Source: Acidobacteriaceae bacterium
Lineage (GTDB): Bacteria; Acidobacteriota; Terriglobia; Terriglobales; Acidobacteriaceae
NCBI GenBank assembly: GCA_003134435.1
Contig: PLBE01000229.1
Coordinates: 1 to 54,311, forward strand
Direction of reading: 5' to 3'
Length of the DNA: 54,311 nt
Shown here: positions 1-8,139 of the stretch, piece by piece
Numbering within the stretch: the first letter of the stretch is position 1
Layout: every line of letters begins with the position of its first letter
Program-made: the position numbers and the translations under genes
Notes under the pieces: model-generated
Database searches by the model: none
Told to the model about the DNA's origin: nothing
What the model saw: only the letters and a program-made list of their open reading frames with translations

Positions 1-603
1 GGCAGCGGCATGCACACCAACGTTTCCATCAGCAAAGGCGGCAAGAATCTTTTCTGGGATCCCAAGGGTGAAGAGAAACTCAGCAAGGCGGGATGGGAAT
101 TCGTGGACCGCATACTCACCCACGGCAACGACATTTGCCTCCTGCTCAATCCGAGCGTCAATGCCTATCGCCGCCTCGATCCCCACTTCGAAGCCCCCAA
201 CCAGATCAAGGCTTCCGCCGTCGATCGCGGTTCCATGATCCGCATCCCCATCGGCAACGAGCGCAGCATGCGCGTCGAGGTTCGCTCTGTCGCTCCCGAC
301 GCGAATCCCTATCTCGTGATGCTCTCCATTTTCAAAACCGGCCTCGAAGGCAGTACTTCGAAGATCAAGAACCTTCGTCAGGCCGAACGCTACCTGCCCG
401 ACAACATCTACAAGGCCCTGGCCGATTTCCGCCAGGCCGACTGGACGTCAAAGTTGATGGGCGATGATGTCAAGGGACGCTACGCCGACCTCAAAGAAGC
501 GTCGGCCGACCGCTGCCCGCGCCTTCTCGGCACTTTCGTAAAAGCGCCCGAAGTCCAGTACCACCACGACGTCTATAACCAGTACCTCTGGAATAAGTTC
601 TAG
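1..603 (+). CDS. glnA: Glutamine synthetase, C-terminal part (5' end outside window)
   Basis: The reading frame is open from the first base and ends at 601-603, giving about 200 C-terminal residues. The catalytic-domain signatures of the glutamine synthetase family are plain: GSGMHTN at the very start, NPSVNAYRRL, then EAPNQIKAS and RGSMIRIPIGNE, which carry ATP, glutamate and metal ligands. The enzyme condenses ammonia and glutamate using ATP in the cytoplasm. The NLYDLP-type adenylylation loop of enterobacterial enzymes is not visible in the tail, so control by adenylylation is doubtful. The family also includes gamma-glutamylamide synthetases, so the exact substrate is inferred. The N-terminal beta-grasp domain lies outside the window. 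Confidence 0.88.
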   Translation, partial: GSGMHTNVSISKGGKNLFWDPKGEEKLSKAGWEFVDRILTHGNDICLLLNPSVNAYRRLDPHFEAPNQIKASAVDRGSMIRIPIGNERSMRVEVRSVAPDANPYLVMLSIFKTGLEGSTSKIKNLRQAERYLPDNIYKALADFRQADWTSKLMGDDVKGRYADLKEASADRCPRLLGTFVKAPEVQYHHDVYNQYLWNKF

Positions 604-617
604 AGCCAGTTCGCGCA

Positions 618-640
618 GGGACGGACGCCCGGTCCGTCCC
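618..640. terminator. Hairpin after glnA, possible bidirectional terminator
   Basis: A perfect 9-bp stem (GGGACGGAC, 5-base loop, GTCCGTCCC) begins 15 bases after the glnA stop and lies between convergent genes. No T-run follows on either strand, so intrinsic termination is uncertain; it may only stabilise the 3' ends. Confidence 0.45.
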
Positions 641-707
641 CGCTTCGGATCCGGGCGATACTGCGTTCATCCGCTTAACTGAATCAGATACCCCGAGATT
701 CGGGACC

Positions 708-1328
708 TCAGACATTCCAAATGCCGACGATTCGGCGAAAATACTCTGGCTTGTCAAGCACCTTGGTCAAAAAATCGGCGACCTGGCGGGGGTGAATCAC
801 CTTCATCCCGCCCGGGAAGACATCGCTTTCAACGTAGTTGGTTGTTCCGAGCCCATCCTTGATCCATGGGCACCCCGCCAGCGTCCAATCCAGCGTGCTC
901 GCTTTTATGATTTCGAACGCGCCCTGATGGTCTTTGATTGCATGACGTACCGGAGTCAACTCCAACACCTCAGTCGCAACGTTCCCGATGAAGGTTTTCG
1001 GCATGCTCGCCGTCCCTGAGACCGCGACGTAACGGTGCACGCCAGCGCTGTCCATTTCCCTGACGATGATCCGTGCTGAGTCGGTCACAAAGGTTGAGGG
1101 CTTGAGCGGATCGACTCCTACGGCGTTCAGCACTGCGTCCACCTCATTCAACGCCATCCTCAAACTCTCAGGCCTGGTGACATCGCCCACTGCGATGGAC
1201 GCACCGTTTGCCGGAGAGAGCCTCGCCGGATCACGAACAAAAGCCGTCACCTGATGTCCGGCGGCAATCGCCATCCGAACTGCCTCAGACCCAACTCTGC
1301 CGGTAGCGCCCAGCACCAGAACCTTCAT
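708..1328 (-). CDS. NAD(P)-binding NmrA/SDR-like oxidoreductase
   Basis: The 206-residue protein begins with a Rossmann dinucleotide-binding motif, GATGRVG at residues 7-13, followed by FVRDPARL and a conserved VDAVLNAVG stretch, as in atypical short-chain dehydrogenases of the NmrA/NAD(P)H-binding group. No catalytic YxxxK is evident, so it may sense or bind the cofactor or act on an unknown substrate. It lies about 110 bases downstream of argH on the same strand and could be a read-through member of the arginine operon, but nothing in the protein suggests an arginine role. Family assignment is firm; function is unknown. Confidence 0.75.
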   Translation of the reverse strand: MKVLVLGATGRVGSEAVRMAIAAGHQVTAFVRDPARLSPANGASIAVGDVTRPESLRMALNEVDAVLNAVGVDPLKPSTFVTDSARIIVREMDSAGVHRYVAVSGTASMPKTFIGNVATEVLELTPVRHAIKDHQGAFEIIKASTLDWTLAGCPWIKDGLGTTNYVESDVFPGGMKVIHPRQVADFLTKVLDKPEYFRRIVGIWNV

Positions 1329-1440
1329 CCTTGCTCCCTCAAAATCTGTTGCGGAAATAGATGCGGTAATCGGCGAGACGATTCATGAGGGCAGGCAGGT
1401 CGGGGAGTCGCAGTTTGTCGTGCGGCAGACAGGGTGGAAT

Positions 1441-2859
1441 TCAGCGAATCGCGGGTTCCTTGGTTGGGCGCAGGCCCGCCACCCGCTCCCGCGCATTCTG
1501 CAGCGCCCGTTTGACGTGCCGCGGCGCGGTGCCGCCCGCCACATCGTGCAGCGCCAGCACTTCGGTAAGTTCCAGGCAGGAGTGGAATCCCGCATCAAAA
1601 CGGGCATGGATCGCCTGCAAATCGGCGAGCGGCAGCTTCTGCAAATCGGACCCACGCTCGACCGCCAACGCCACTGCCTTGCCGACCGCTTCATGCGCCA
1701 GTCGCGAAGGGACTCCGCGTTCGACGAGATAGGCGGCGGCAGCCCAGGCGTTCATGAAGCCCGTTTGTGCCGCCTGATTCATCCGGACATGATTGAATTC
1801 GACGGTGTTCATAAATCCGGTCACCAGCGGCAACATCCCCAGCACCGCGTCCGACGCGTCAAAGAGCGGCTCCTGCGTTTCCTGCAGGTCTTTGTTATAG
1901 GCCAGGGGTAATCCCTTTATCAGGGTTCGCAGCGTGCTGGCGCATCCCATCACCCGGGCCGCTTTTCCCCGCACCAGTTCCAGCAGATCCGGATTTTTTT
2001 TCTGCGGCATGGCGCTGCTCCCCGTCGAATAAGCTTCCGGCAGTTCGACGAAGCCATAGGCCGCGGTCGAGAACAGAATCATCTCTTCCGCCCACCGGCT
2101 CAAGTGGAGCGCCAGCAGCGCCAGCACGTCGACGAACTCGAGGGCAAAATCGCGGTCGCTGGTGGCATCGATGCTATTGGCGGTCGGGCCGTCAAAGCCT
2201 AACTCCGCCGCCATCCCTTGACGATTCAAGCTGAGCGTCGCACCCGCAACCGCGCCCGATCCCAGCGGACATAAGTTCGTCCGTCGGCGGCAGTCCGCCA
2301 GTCGCCCCGCATCGCGCAGAAACATCTCCACATATGCCAGCAACCAATGCGCTACCAATACCGGCTCCGCCGGTTGCAGATGAGTGTATGCGGGCATCGC
2401 CCATGGCGGCGACGCGCTGCCCGCCGCCTCCGCGCGCGCAAGCATCGACTCCACCCAGTCGCCCAGCAGATCTTGCAGCGTATCGATGCTATAGCGCACG
2501 AAAAGCCGAAGGTCGGTTGCGATCTGCTCGTTGCGGCTGCGTCCGGTATGCAACTTGTAGCCGGTCGCGCCAATCCGCGCGGCCAGGTGCTTTTCGACGA
2601 AATGATGAACGTCCTCGGCCTCAGGATCGTTCAGAAATTCCGGCGCCGACTCCGCCCGTTGGCCAATTTCCGCCAGTGCTTTCACGATTTCCGAGAGCTC
2701 TTTCGAAGTGAGCACTCCCGCATGCTCGAGTGCGTTCGCATGGGCCCGGCTGGCGGCGAGTTCAAACGGCAGCAGGCGCTGGTCATACGGGAAGGACCGC
2801 TGCCATTTTTCAAATTCCGGGTCAAGCGGCTGCCGGAAGCGGCCGGACCACATCTTCAT
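1441..2859 (-). CDS. argH: Argininosuccinate lyase
   Basis: Splits argininosuccinate into arginine and fumarate, the last step of arginine synthesis. The 472-residue length is normal. The fumarase/aspartase superfamily signature GSSAMPQKKN lies near residue 280, and the N-terminal WSGRF and HTGRSRNEQ motifs are typical of ArgH. The ATG at 2859 is preceded by GAGG seven bases upstream and lies only 10 bases after the argG stop, so the genes are translated from one message. It is the last biosynthetic gene of argR-argF-argG-argH. Confidence 0.96.
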   Translation of the reverse strand: MKMWSGRFRQPLDPEFEKWQRSFPYDQRLLPFELAASRAHANALEHAGVLTSKELSEIVKALAEIGQRAESAPEFLNDPEAEDVHHFVEKHLAARIGATGYKLHTGRSRNEQIATDLRLFVRYSIDTLQDLLGDWVESMLARAEAAGSASPPWAMPAYTHLQPAEPVLVAHWLLAYVEMFLRDAGRLADCRRRTNLCPLGSGAVAGATLSLNRQGMAAELGFDGPTANSIDATSDRDFALEFVDVLALLALHLSRWAEEMILFSTAAYGFVELPEAYSTGSSAMPQKKNPDLLELVRGKAARVMGCASTLRTLIKGLPLAYNKDLQETQEPLFDASDAVLGMLPLVTGFMNTVEFNHVRMNQAAQTGFMNAWAAAAYLVERGVPSRLAHEAVGKAVALAVERGSDLQKLPLADLQAIHARFDAGFHSCLELTEVLALHDVAGGTAPRHVKRALQNARERVAGLRPTKEPAIR

Positions 2860-2869
2860 GATTCAACCT

Positions 2870-4138
2870 CTATCGCCCAACCTCTACCTTCCCCTTGGTC
2901 TGGGTCTGCCTGGTCTGCGTCTGGGCGCGGCAACGCGAAGGCAATCCGAGAATCCGGATGAATCCCTCGGCATCCTTCTGATCATAGCTTGCCCCCATGG
3001 TGAACGACGACAGATCGGTGCGGTAAAGCGAGTATTCCGACTGGCGGCTCACGATGCTGACGTTGCCCTTATACAGCGACAGCGTGACCGTGCCCGTCAG
3101 ATTCTGTTGCGTGCTCTCGATGAAGCTATCCAGCGCTTCGCGCAGCGGCGTGAACCACAGCCCGAAATAAACCAGCTCCGCGTATTTCAGCCCCACGTGC
3201 TGTTTGAAGTGCAGCAGGTCGCGATCCAGGCACAGCGCCTCCAGTTCGCCGTGCGCGGCCAGCAGCAGCGTGCCTCCAGGAGTTTCGTAGCAGCCCCGCG
3301 ACTTGATGCCGACGAAGCGGTTCTCCACCAGATCAATGCGTCCCACGGCATTGCGGCCGCCAATCTCGTTCAGCAGTTCCAGCAGCGATACCGGATCCAG
3401 AACCTGCCCGCCCACCGCAACCGGAACCCCTTTGTCGAATCCGATTTCCACCTGCTCTTCTTTGTCGGCAGCCTCTTGCGGCGACTTCGTCATCTGCCAC
3501 GTACTCGCGAATGGCGCGTTCCCCGCATCTTCCAGTTCTCCACCTTCATGGCTCACGTGCCACAGGTTGCGATCCCGGCTGTGAATCTTCTCCCGGCTCG
3601 CAGTCACCGAAATACCGCGCTTCTCCGCATAATCGAGACAATCTTCCCGCGACTTCAAGTCCCACTCGCGCCACGGTGCAACCACTTTCAGCTCAGGAGC
3701 AAGCGCCTGATACGCCATCTCGAAGCGCACCTGGTCGTTGCCTTTGCCGGTGCAGCCGTGGCTTACCGCCGTTGCCCCTTCGCGCAGCGCCACTTCCACC
3801 TGATGTTTCGCAATCACCGGCCGCGCCAGCGATGTCCCCAGCAGATATTTGTTCTCGTACACTGCGCCGGCCTTCAGCGCGGGCCACACGTAGCCGGTAA
3901 GAAACTCTTCCCGCAGATCTTCCACGACTACCTTGCTGGCCCCGGTCCTATAGGCCTTTTCGACGACCGCCTCGACGTCATCTCCCTGGCCCACGTCCGC
4001 CACCATGGCAATCACATCGAAGGCGTAGTTTTCCTTGAGCCACGGAATGATGATCGAAGTGTCAAGCCCTCCCGAGTATGCGAGAACGATCTTTTCTTTT
4101 TTTTGCATGTTTTTTTCAGGCAGGTCTGGCTCAGGCAT
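2870..4138 (-). CDS. argG: Argininosuccinate synthase
   Basis: Joins citrulline and aspartate with ATP to give argininosuccinate. The PP-loop AYSGGLDTS near residue 20 identifies the N-type ATP pyrophosphatase fold, and GKGNDQVRFE matches the citrulline/aspartate site. The start chosen is ATG 4138: AGGAG sits five bases upstream, inside the end of argF, and the ATG overlaps the argF stop by eight bases, a translational-coupling arrangement. A second ATG ten codons in (4108) has no ribosome site. The 422-residue length is slightly long for the family because of this short N-terminal extension. Confidence 0.95.
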   Translation of the reverse strand: MPEPDLPEKNMQKKEKIVLAYSGGLDTSIIIPWLKENYAFDVIAMVADVGQGDDVEAVVEKAYRTGASKVVVEDLREEFLTGYVWPALKAGAVYENKYLLGTSLARPVIAKHQVEVALREGATAVSHGCTGKGNDQVRFEMAYQALAPELKVVAPWREWDLKSREDCLDYAEKRGISVTASREKIHSRDRNLWHVSHEGGELEDAGNAPFASTWQMTKSPQEAADKEEQVEIGFDKGVPVAVGGQVLDPVSLLELLNEIGGRNAVGRIDLVENRFVGIKSRGCYETPGGTLLLAAHGELEALCLDRDLLHFKQHVGLKYAELVYFGLWFTPLREALDSFIESTQQNLTGTVTLSLYKGNVSIVSRQSEYSLYRTDLSSFTMGASYDQKDAEGFIRILGLPSRCRAQTQTRQTQTKGKVEVGR

Positions 4139-5165
4139 GCGCGCTCCTGGCCGGGAAGCGGCCCACCCCGCCTCCCAAAAGCCAAACCAGTATAGCCTTC
4201 TGAATGTGCAGGCGATTCTCGGCCTGATCGAATACCACCGAGTTCACCGAGTCGATCACCTGGTCCGTAACCTCGCAACCGCGATGCGCGGGCAGGCAGT
4301 GCATGAATAATGCCTGCGGTTTGGCGAGTTGCATCAGCCCGGCATTCACCTGATAGGGACTGAAGATGGCGGCGCGCTCTACCGCTTCGTGTTCGTGCCC
4401 CATGCTCGCCCACGCATCGGTGTAGACGGCATCGGCTCCGGCAACCGCCTTGCGCGGGTCGTTGAGGATGCGGAGCGTAGCCCTGGTCTGCTCCGCAATC
4501 GCCTTCGCCATGGTGACAATCACGGGATTGAGTCCGTACCGTTCCGGCGTCGCGATCGAAACCTTCGCACCTACCGAAGCGCCCGCCAGCAACAGCGAAT
4601 GCGCCATGTTGTTGCCATCGCCGACATAGGCGAAATGAATCTTCTTCAGATCGCCGAAATGCTCTTGCAAAGTGAAGAAGTCGGCCAGAGCCTGGCAAGG
4701 ATGCTCGAGTTCGCTGAGCGCGTTGATCACCGGAACATCGGCGTACGTCGCCATCTCTTCCACTACCCCATGGCTGAACGTCCGCAGCACGATCAGATCG
4801 ATCCAGCGTTCCAGGTTGTGCGCGATGTCATAGAGAGATTCCCGCGCATTCAGGCGGCTCGCCGTCTGGTCCACAAAAAATGTGCTGCCCCCCAGACTGT
4901 CCATACCCGCTTCGAAGGTGAGCCGCGTACGCAGCGATGGCTTTTCGAAAAACATAACCATCTGCTTGCCCGCCAGTACGCCGCGAAAGTCCGCGGGTCG
5001 CTGCTTCAGCATCGAGGTGAGGTTAAACAGGGCCAGAATCTCCGCTGGAGACAGGTCGTGGATCGATACCAGATCGCGCGGCGCCGCCGCTTCCATCAGC
5101 AGCTTTGGCGGGCTCGACTTCGCGGTTGTCGGGTTCATCAGCAGGGCATCCGTTCTCATTTGCAT
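4131..5165 (-). CDS. argF: Ornithine carbamoyltransferase
   Basis: Transfers the carbamoyl group to ornithine, giving citrulline. The carbamoyl-phosphate motif appears as SLRTR rather than the common STRTR, followed by HPCQALAD and, near the C-terminus, FMHCLPAHRG, which carries the catalytic Cys of the HCLPA loop. The frame is open up to 5243, but the start is placed at ATG 5165, which has GGAG ten bases upstream and gives 344 residues; further upstream codons look non-coding. It follows argR by 90 bases and overlaps argG. No ARG box is evident in the argR-argF gap, so it probably depends on the argR promoter. Confidence 0.93.
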   Translation of the reverse strand: MQMRTDALLMNPTTAKSSPPKLLMEAAAPRDLVSIHDLSPAEILALFNLTSMLKQRPADFRGVLAGKQMVMFFEKPSLRTRLTFEAGMDSLGGSTFFVDQTASRLNARESLYDIAHNLERWIDLIVLRTFSHGVVEEMATYADVPVINALSELEHPCQALADFFTLQEHFGDLKKIHFAYVGDGNNMAHSLLLAGASVGAKVSIATPERYGLNPVIVTMAKAIAEQTRATLRILNDPRKAVAGADAVYTDAWASMGHEHEAVERAAIFSPYQVNAGLMQLAKPQALFMHCLPAHRGCEVTDQVIDSVNSVVFDQAENRLHIQKAILVWLLGGGVGRFPARSAHA

Positions 5166-5255
5166 TTTTCTGGTACTCCGTTTTTCACACAATTCCGTGC
5201 TTTGCCAAAATTTCGTCTTGGCGGGACTGCGCATCCGCTGCACTTTTTCCAGGCC

Positions 5256-5696
5256 TCAGGACGCTTCACGAATACGCCGCGCGAGCGCCAGCGCCTTCTT
5301 CTGGTCGGACGCGATCACCAGGACCGTGTCGTCGCCGGCCAGCGTTCCCACTACTTCCGGCCAGTGCGAAGCGTCCAGCGCCGCCGCGATCGGCTGCGCG
5401 CTGCCCACGGTGGTTTTTACCACCAGCAGGTTTTGCGCCTGCCGGACCTCCACCACAAACTGCCGCGCGAGATGCATCACCGAGGGCAAAACAGCTTCCG
5501 CTCCCACGCTCTCGCCCGCCCGCCGGTAACCCTCCGCGCCTTTCACCAGTTTCAGTTCGTGAATGTCGCGGGAAAGTGTTGCCTGGCCTACTTCGAAGCC
5601 CTTGCGTTGGAGACGGTGCTGCAACAGGTCCTGGCTCTCGACCGGGCCTTCGTCAATCAGGTCAAGAATCGCTTTGTGGCGCGCCGCCTTCGACAT
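5256..5696 (-). CDS. argR: Arginine repressor ArgR
   Basis: A 146-residue ArgR/AhrC repressor: an N-terminal winged helix (KAILDLIDEGPVESQ onward, with ATLSRDIHELKL as recognition region) and a C-terminal arginine-binding hexamerisation domain with GTLAGDDTVLVI. It senses arginine and represses arginine genes. The open frame extends to an ATG at 5720, but the putative -10 element (5722-5727) would place transcription start near 5715, inside that extension, so ATG 5696 (MSKAARHK) is preferred. No Shine-Dalgarno sequence precedes it; the leader would be about 20 bases. It is the first gene of argR-argF-argG-argH. Confidence 0.93.
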   Translation of the reverse strand: MSKAARHKAILDLIDEGPVESQDLLQHRLQRKGFEVGQATLSRDIHELKLVKGAEGYRRAGESVGAEAVLPSVMHLARQFVVEVRQAQNLLVVKTTVGSAQPIAAALDASHWPEVVGTLAGDDTVLVIASDQKKALALARRIREAS

Positions 5697-5731
5697 GAAT
5701 AAACATGCAACGTAATGCATAAGTATCCATT
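5694..5731 (-). promoter_or_regulatory. Tandem ARG boxes (ArgR operators)
   Basis: Box 1 (5694-5711), read on the plus strand as CATGAATAAACATGCAAC, matches 16 of 18 positions of the Bacillus-type ARG box CATGAATAAAAATKCAAK. Box 2 (5714-5731) is weaker, 12 of 18, and lies two bases away, so the centres are 20 bp apart, as in paired ArgR sites. Box 1 covers the argR start codon; box 2 covers the predicted -10 element. This is a classic autoregulatory layout. Confidence 0.8.
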
Positions 5732-5751
5732 GAAGGCAGCGCCCCTGTCAA
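5722..5751 (-). promoter_or_regulatory. Predicted argR operon promoter
   Basis: On the minus strand a perfect -35 hexamer TTGACA (5746-5751) is followed after 18 bases by GATACT (5722-5727), four of six matches to a sigma-70 -10 element. Transcription would start near 5715, about 20 bases before the argR ATG, within the ARG box pair. Confidence 0.65.
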
Positions 5752-5958
5752 GCGGAAACGCCTAGCCGGTTACCTGGGATACAATCCGCCAAGCCGCTCC
5801 CCGCGCAACGCCGACCGCCGAACCCCAGGTTGATCGCGTAGTCCATCTTTTTAAAATCATGCACTTAGGGAACGCTGTTCCCAACCCTACCGACGCCCGC
5901 GGCTCCACCACTTCCTGCTCATTGCTCAGCGTCTGTCTTTGTGTTAATTTCGCCCGTC

Positions 5959-6714
5959 ATGAAGGCCCTGTTTTCAAAACTCGGGTTTGGCGCGACGGAG
6001 GAGGAAGTTCCAGAGATTGTCCAGGGCGACACTCCAACTCTCCAGGGCGCTGACTTGGCGGTCGCCTATTTTTCCTCCCGTTCCGGAGGCGATCTGCACG
6101 ACTTTCTCCGCGTCAGCCCTCACCGTTTTCTTTTCGGATTGCTCGACGTGGCCGGGAAACGCGAGAGCAGCGCCTCGGTGCTGCAAGCTGCCCAGTTGTG
6201 TTTCCGCTCCTCCGGCGAGCAGCTTTTCGCTGCCGCTGAATTGAACGAGTCCGAAGCGATGGTCGAACTGTCGCGACGTTTGAATCTCGAAATCATGCGC
6301 GCCGCCGGTGGCGTCCGCAGTTGTCCCGCCTTCGCCGGCTGTTACAACGAAGAACTGGGTACGGTTTGCTATGTCAACGCCGGCCACACGCCCGGCCTGC
6401 TGCGCGATGACGACAGCGTCGTCGAATTGCCCGCCACCGGCCTGCCCCTCGGCCTGTTCTCTCTCGCCCCCACGGACGCCCGCATCGTCGGCCTCGGACG
6501 CAAGGGTTCGCTTGCGGTGGTCTCGCGGGGAGTGGTCGAGGCGGAATCGAAAAGCGCGGAGTTTGGTCTGGACGGAGTCAAGAGCGCGATGCAGGGTGGC
6601 GCTACTTCCGCCAAAGATCTTTCGCAGAATATCCTCCAGCGCATGCAGGACTTCATGCATTCGGCGCCGAAACACAACGACGTGACCGCGCTCACGCTGA
6701 CTCGGGGAAATTAG
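5959..6714 (+). CDS. Degenerate SpoIIE/RsbU-type (PPM) phosphatase domain protein
   Basis: The protein (251 residues from ATG 5959; an upstream start at 5941 is less likely) aligns with the RsbU/SpoIIE phosphatase fold: GGDLHDF corresponds to GGDFYD, LLDVAGKR to GDVSGHG, YVNAGHTPGLL to the NAGH strand, GLPLGLF to GxPLG, and HNDVTALTL to the C-terminal DDxT motif. These enzymes usually dephosphorylate anti-sigma antagonists. The conserved DGV(T/I)EA motif reads RGVVEA here and the final DD is ND, so metal binding may be weakened. No sensor domain or partner switch gene is adjacent. Fold assignment is good; activity is uncertain. Confidence 0.72.
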   Translation: MKALFSKLGFGATEEEVPEIVQGDTPTLQGADLAVAYFSSRSGGDLHDFLRVSPHRFLFGLLDVAGKRESSASVLQAAQLCFRSSGEQLFAAAELNESEAMVELSRRLNLEIMRAAGGVRSCPAFAGCYNEELGTVCYVNAGHTPGLLRDDDSVVELPATGLPLGLFSLAPTDARIVGLGRKGSLAVVSRGVVEAESKSAEFGLDGVKSAMQGGATSAKDLSQNILQRMQDFMHSAPKHNDVTALTLTRGN

Positions 6715-6894
6715 AAAATCTCCCTCCGCTTTCGTGCCGTCAGTGGTTAGCCCTCCGCTTTTGTACTCCTGAGAAGCCTGGCCGTCCCCAAGGGCGCCGC
6801 TCCATTGGCCTCCGCGCGACGATCGGCGTAAAATAACGAAAAACAATTTCTCCTCGGGTATTACCCAGGTTTCGAGAGACGTCGAGAGAACCTA

Positions 6895-8022
6895 ATGACG
6901 AAGACCAGACTTCCCCTGCTGTTGGCTATCACCTACGCCCTGCTGACGCCGTCTCTGTTGCCGGCCGACACGGTCGTCGAAGAGATCGTCGCCCGCGTGA
7001 ACAACGAAATCGTGACCCGTACGGAATACATCCGGGAGCGCGATCAGCTCAAACAGGAGATTCAGCAGCAGGATCCGGTCAACGCCGATCGCGTTTTTGC
7101 GGAACAACAGCGCGACGTTCTCGAGAAATTGATTGACCAGCAACTCCTGTTGCAAAAGGGCAAAGACCTGGGCATCACCGGCGACACGGAACTGGTCAAG
7201 AAACTCGACGAAATGCGCAAGCAGATGAACCTCGGAACCATGGAAGAACTGGAGAAGGCGGCGGAAGCGCAGGGAGCTTCCTACGAGGACTTCAAGCAGA
7301 ACCTGCGAAACCAGATCATCACCCAGCGTGTGATCGGCCAGGAAGTCGGCTCCAAACTGGCCATGAACAAGGACGAGGTCAAGAAGTTCTACGAACAGCA
7401 CCGCGCCGAGATGGAGCAGCCCGAGCAGGTGCGGCTCAGCGAAATTCTGATCGCCCCCAAGCTTGCTCCCAAACCGACTCCGAGCGCCGACGCCAAGCCG
7501 GAGGCGCCGTCCGCGGCGGAGACGGAAGCAGCGCTGGCGGCCGCCAAGGCGAAAGCCGAGGACCTGCTCGACCAGATTCACAAAGGCGGCAAGTTCGCCG
7601 ACCTGGCAAAAAAGTATTCCGACGGACCGTCGGCCAAAGACGGCGGCGACCTCAATTATTTCAAGCGCGGCACGCTCTCCAAAGAACTTGAGGATAAGGT
7701 TTTCGCTCTCAAGGCTGGCGAGGTTACGGATGTGGTCCGCACCAAGCAGGGGTATGTCATCCTGCAGGCGGTCGAACATCAGATGGCAGGTATACCCAGC
7801 ATGAAGGAAGTTGAGCCGCGCATCCAGGATGCCCTCTACATGCAGAAACTCCAGCCCGCCCTGCGCGCATATTTGACCACCCTGCGCGAAGAAGCATTCA
7901 TTGACATCAAGGCCGGATATATCGATTCGGGCGCGAGCGCCAAACAAACCAAGCCCGTCGAGACCAACTCCAAAGAAGCCGACGCGAAAAAACTCAAGAA
8001 GAAAAAGCTCGGTGTGTTTTAG
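6895..8022 (+). CDS. SurA-like periplasmic peptidyl-prolyl isomerase
   Basis: A 375-residue chaperone/isomerase. Residues 1-23 form a signal peptide (LPLLLAITYALLTPSLLPA). A SurA N-terminal helical domain follows (VVEEIVARVNNEIVTRTEY), then one parvulin domain around residues 180-300 with ILIAP, LAKKYSDGPSAKDGG and GYVILQ strands typical of rotamases. An Ala/Pro/Lys-rich insert (about residues 190-220) interrupts the parvulin start, and the C-terminus is Lys-rich. It probably assists folding of outer-membrane proteins. Only one parvulin repeat is present, against two in E. coli SurA, so PrsA/PpiC-like naming is also possible. Confidence 0.85.
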   Translation: MTKTRLPLLLAITYALLTPSLLPADTVVEEIVARVNNEIVTRTEYIRERDQLKQEIQQQDPVNADRVFAEQQRDVLEKLIDQQLLLQKGKDLGITGDTELVKKLDEMRKQMNLGTMEELEKAAEAQGASYEDFKQNLRNQIITQRVIGQEVGSKLAMNKDEVKKFYEQHRAEMEQPEQVRLSEILIAPKLAPKPTPSADAKPEAPSAAETEAALAAAKAKAEDLLDQIHKGGKFADLAKKYSDGPSAKDGGDLNYFKRGTLSKELEDKVFALKAGEVTDVVRTKQGYVILQAVEHQMAGIPSMKEVEPRIQDALYMQKLQPALRAYLTTLREEAFIDIKAGYIDSGASAKQTKPVETNSKEADAKKLKKKKLGVF

Positions 8023-8139
8023 GCTGGTCTCCTTGGAGGAGGCGAGGTTTCGTTATCGGGCATGCCTTGAGGGATGCCAAGTCAGTGGCGATACTGCGCC
8101 TTGAGGCGCTGGATGCGGCAACCGATTTCGCGGAGGCTC

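Noticed and set aside
2708-4195. A 495-codon open frame on the plus strand opposite argG and argH
   Set aside because: It is antisense to two certain genes, has Arg/His/Pro-rich content with no domain, and is explained by GC-rich codon bias.
4329-5702. A 457-codon plus-strand frame opposite argF and argR
   Set aside because: Shadow of argF and argR; composition is that of reversed GC-rich coding sequence and it has no recognisable motif.
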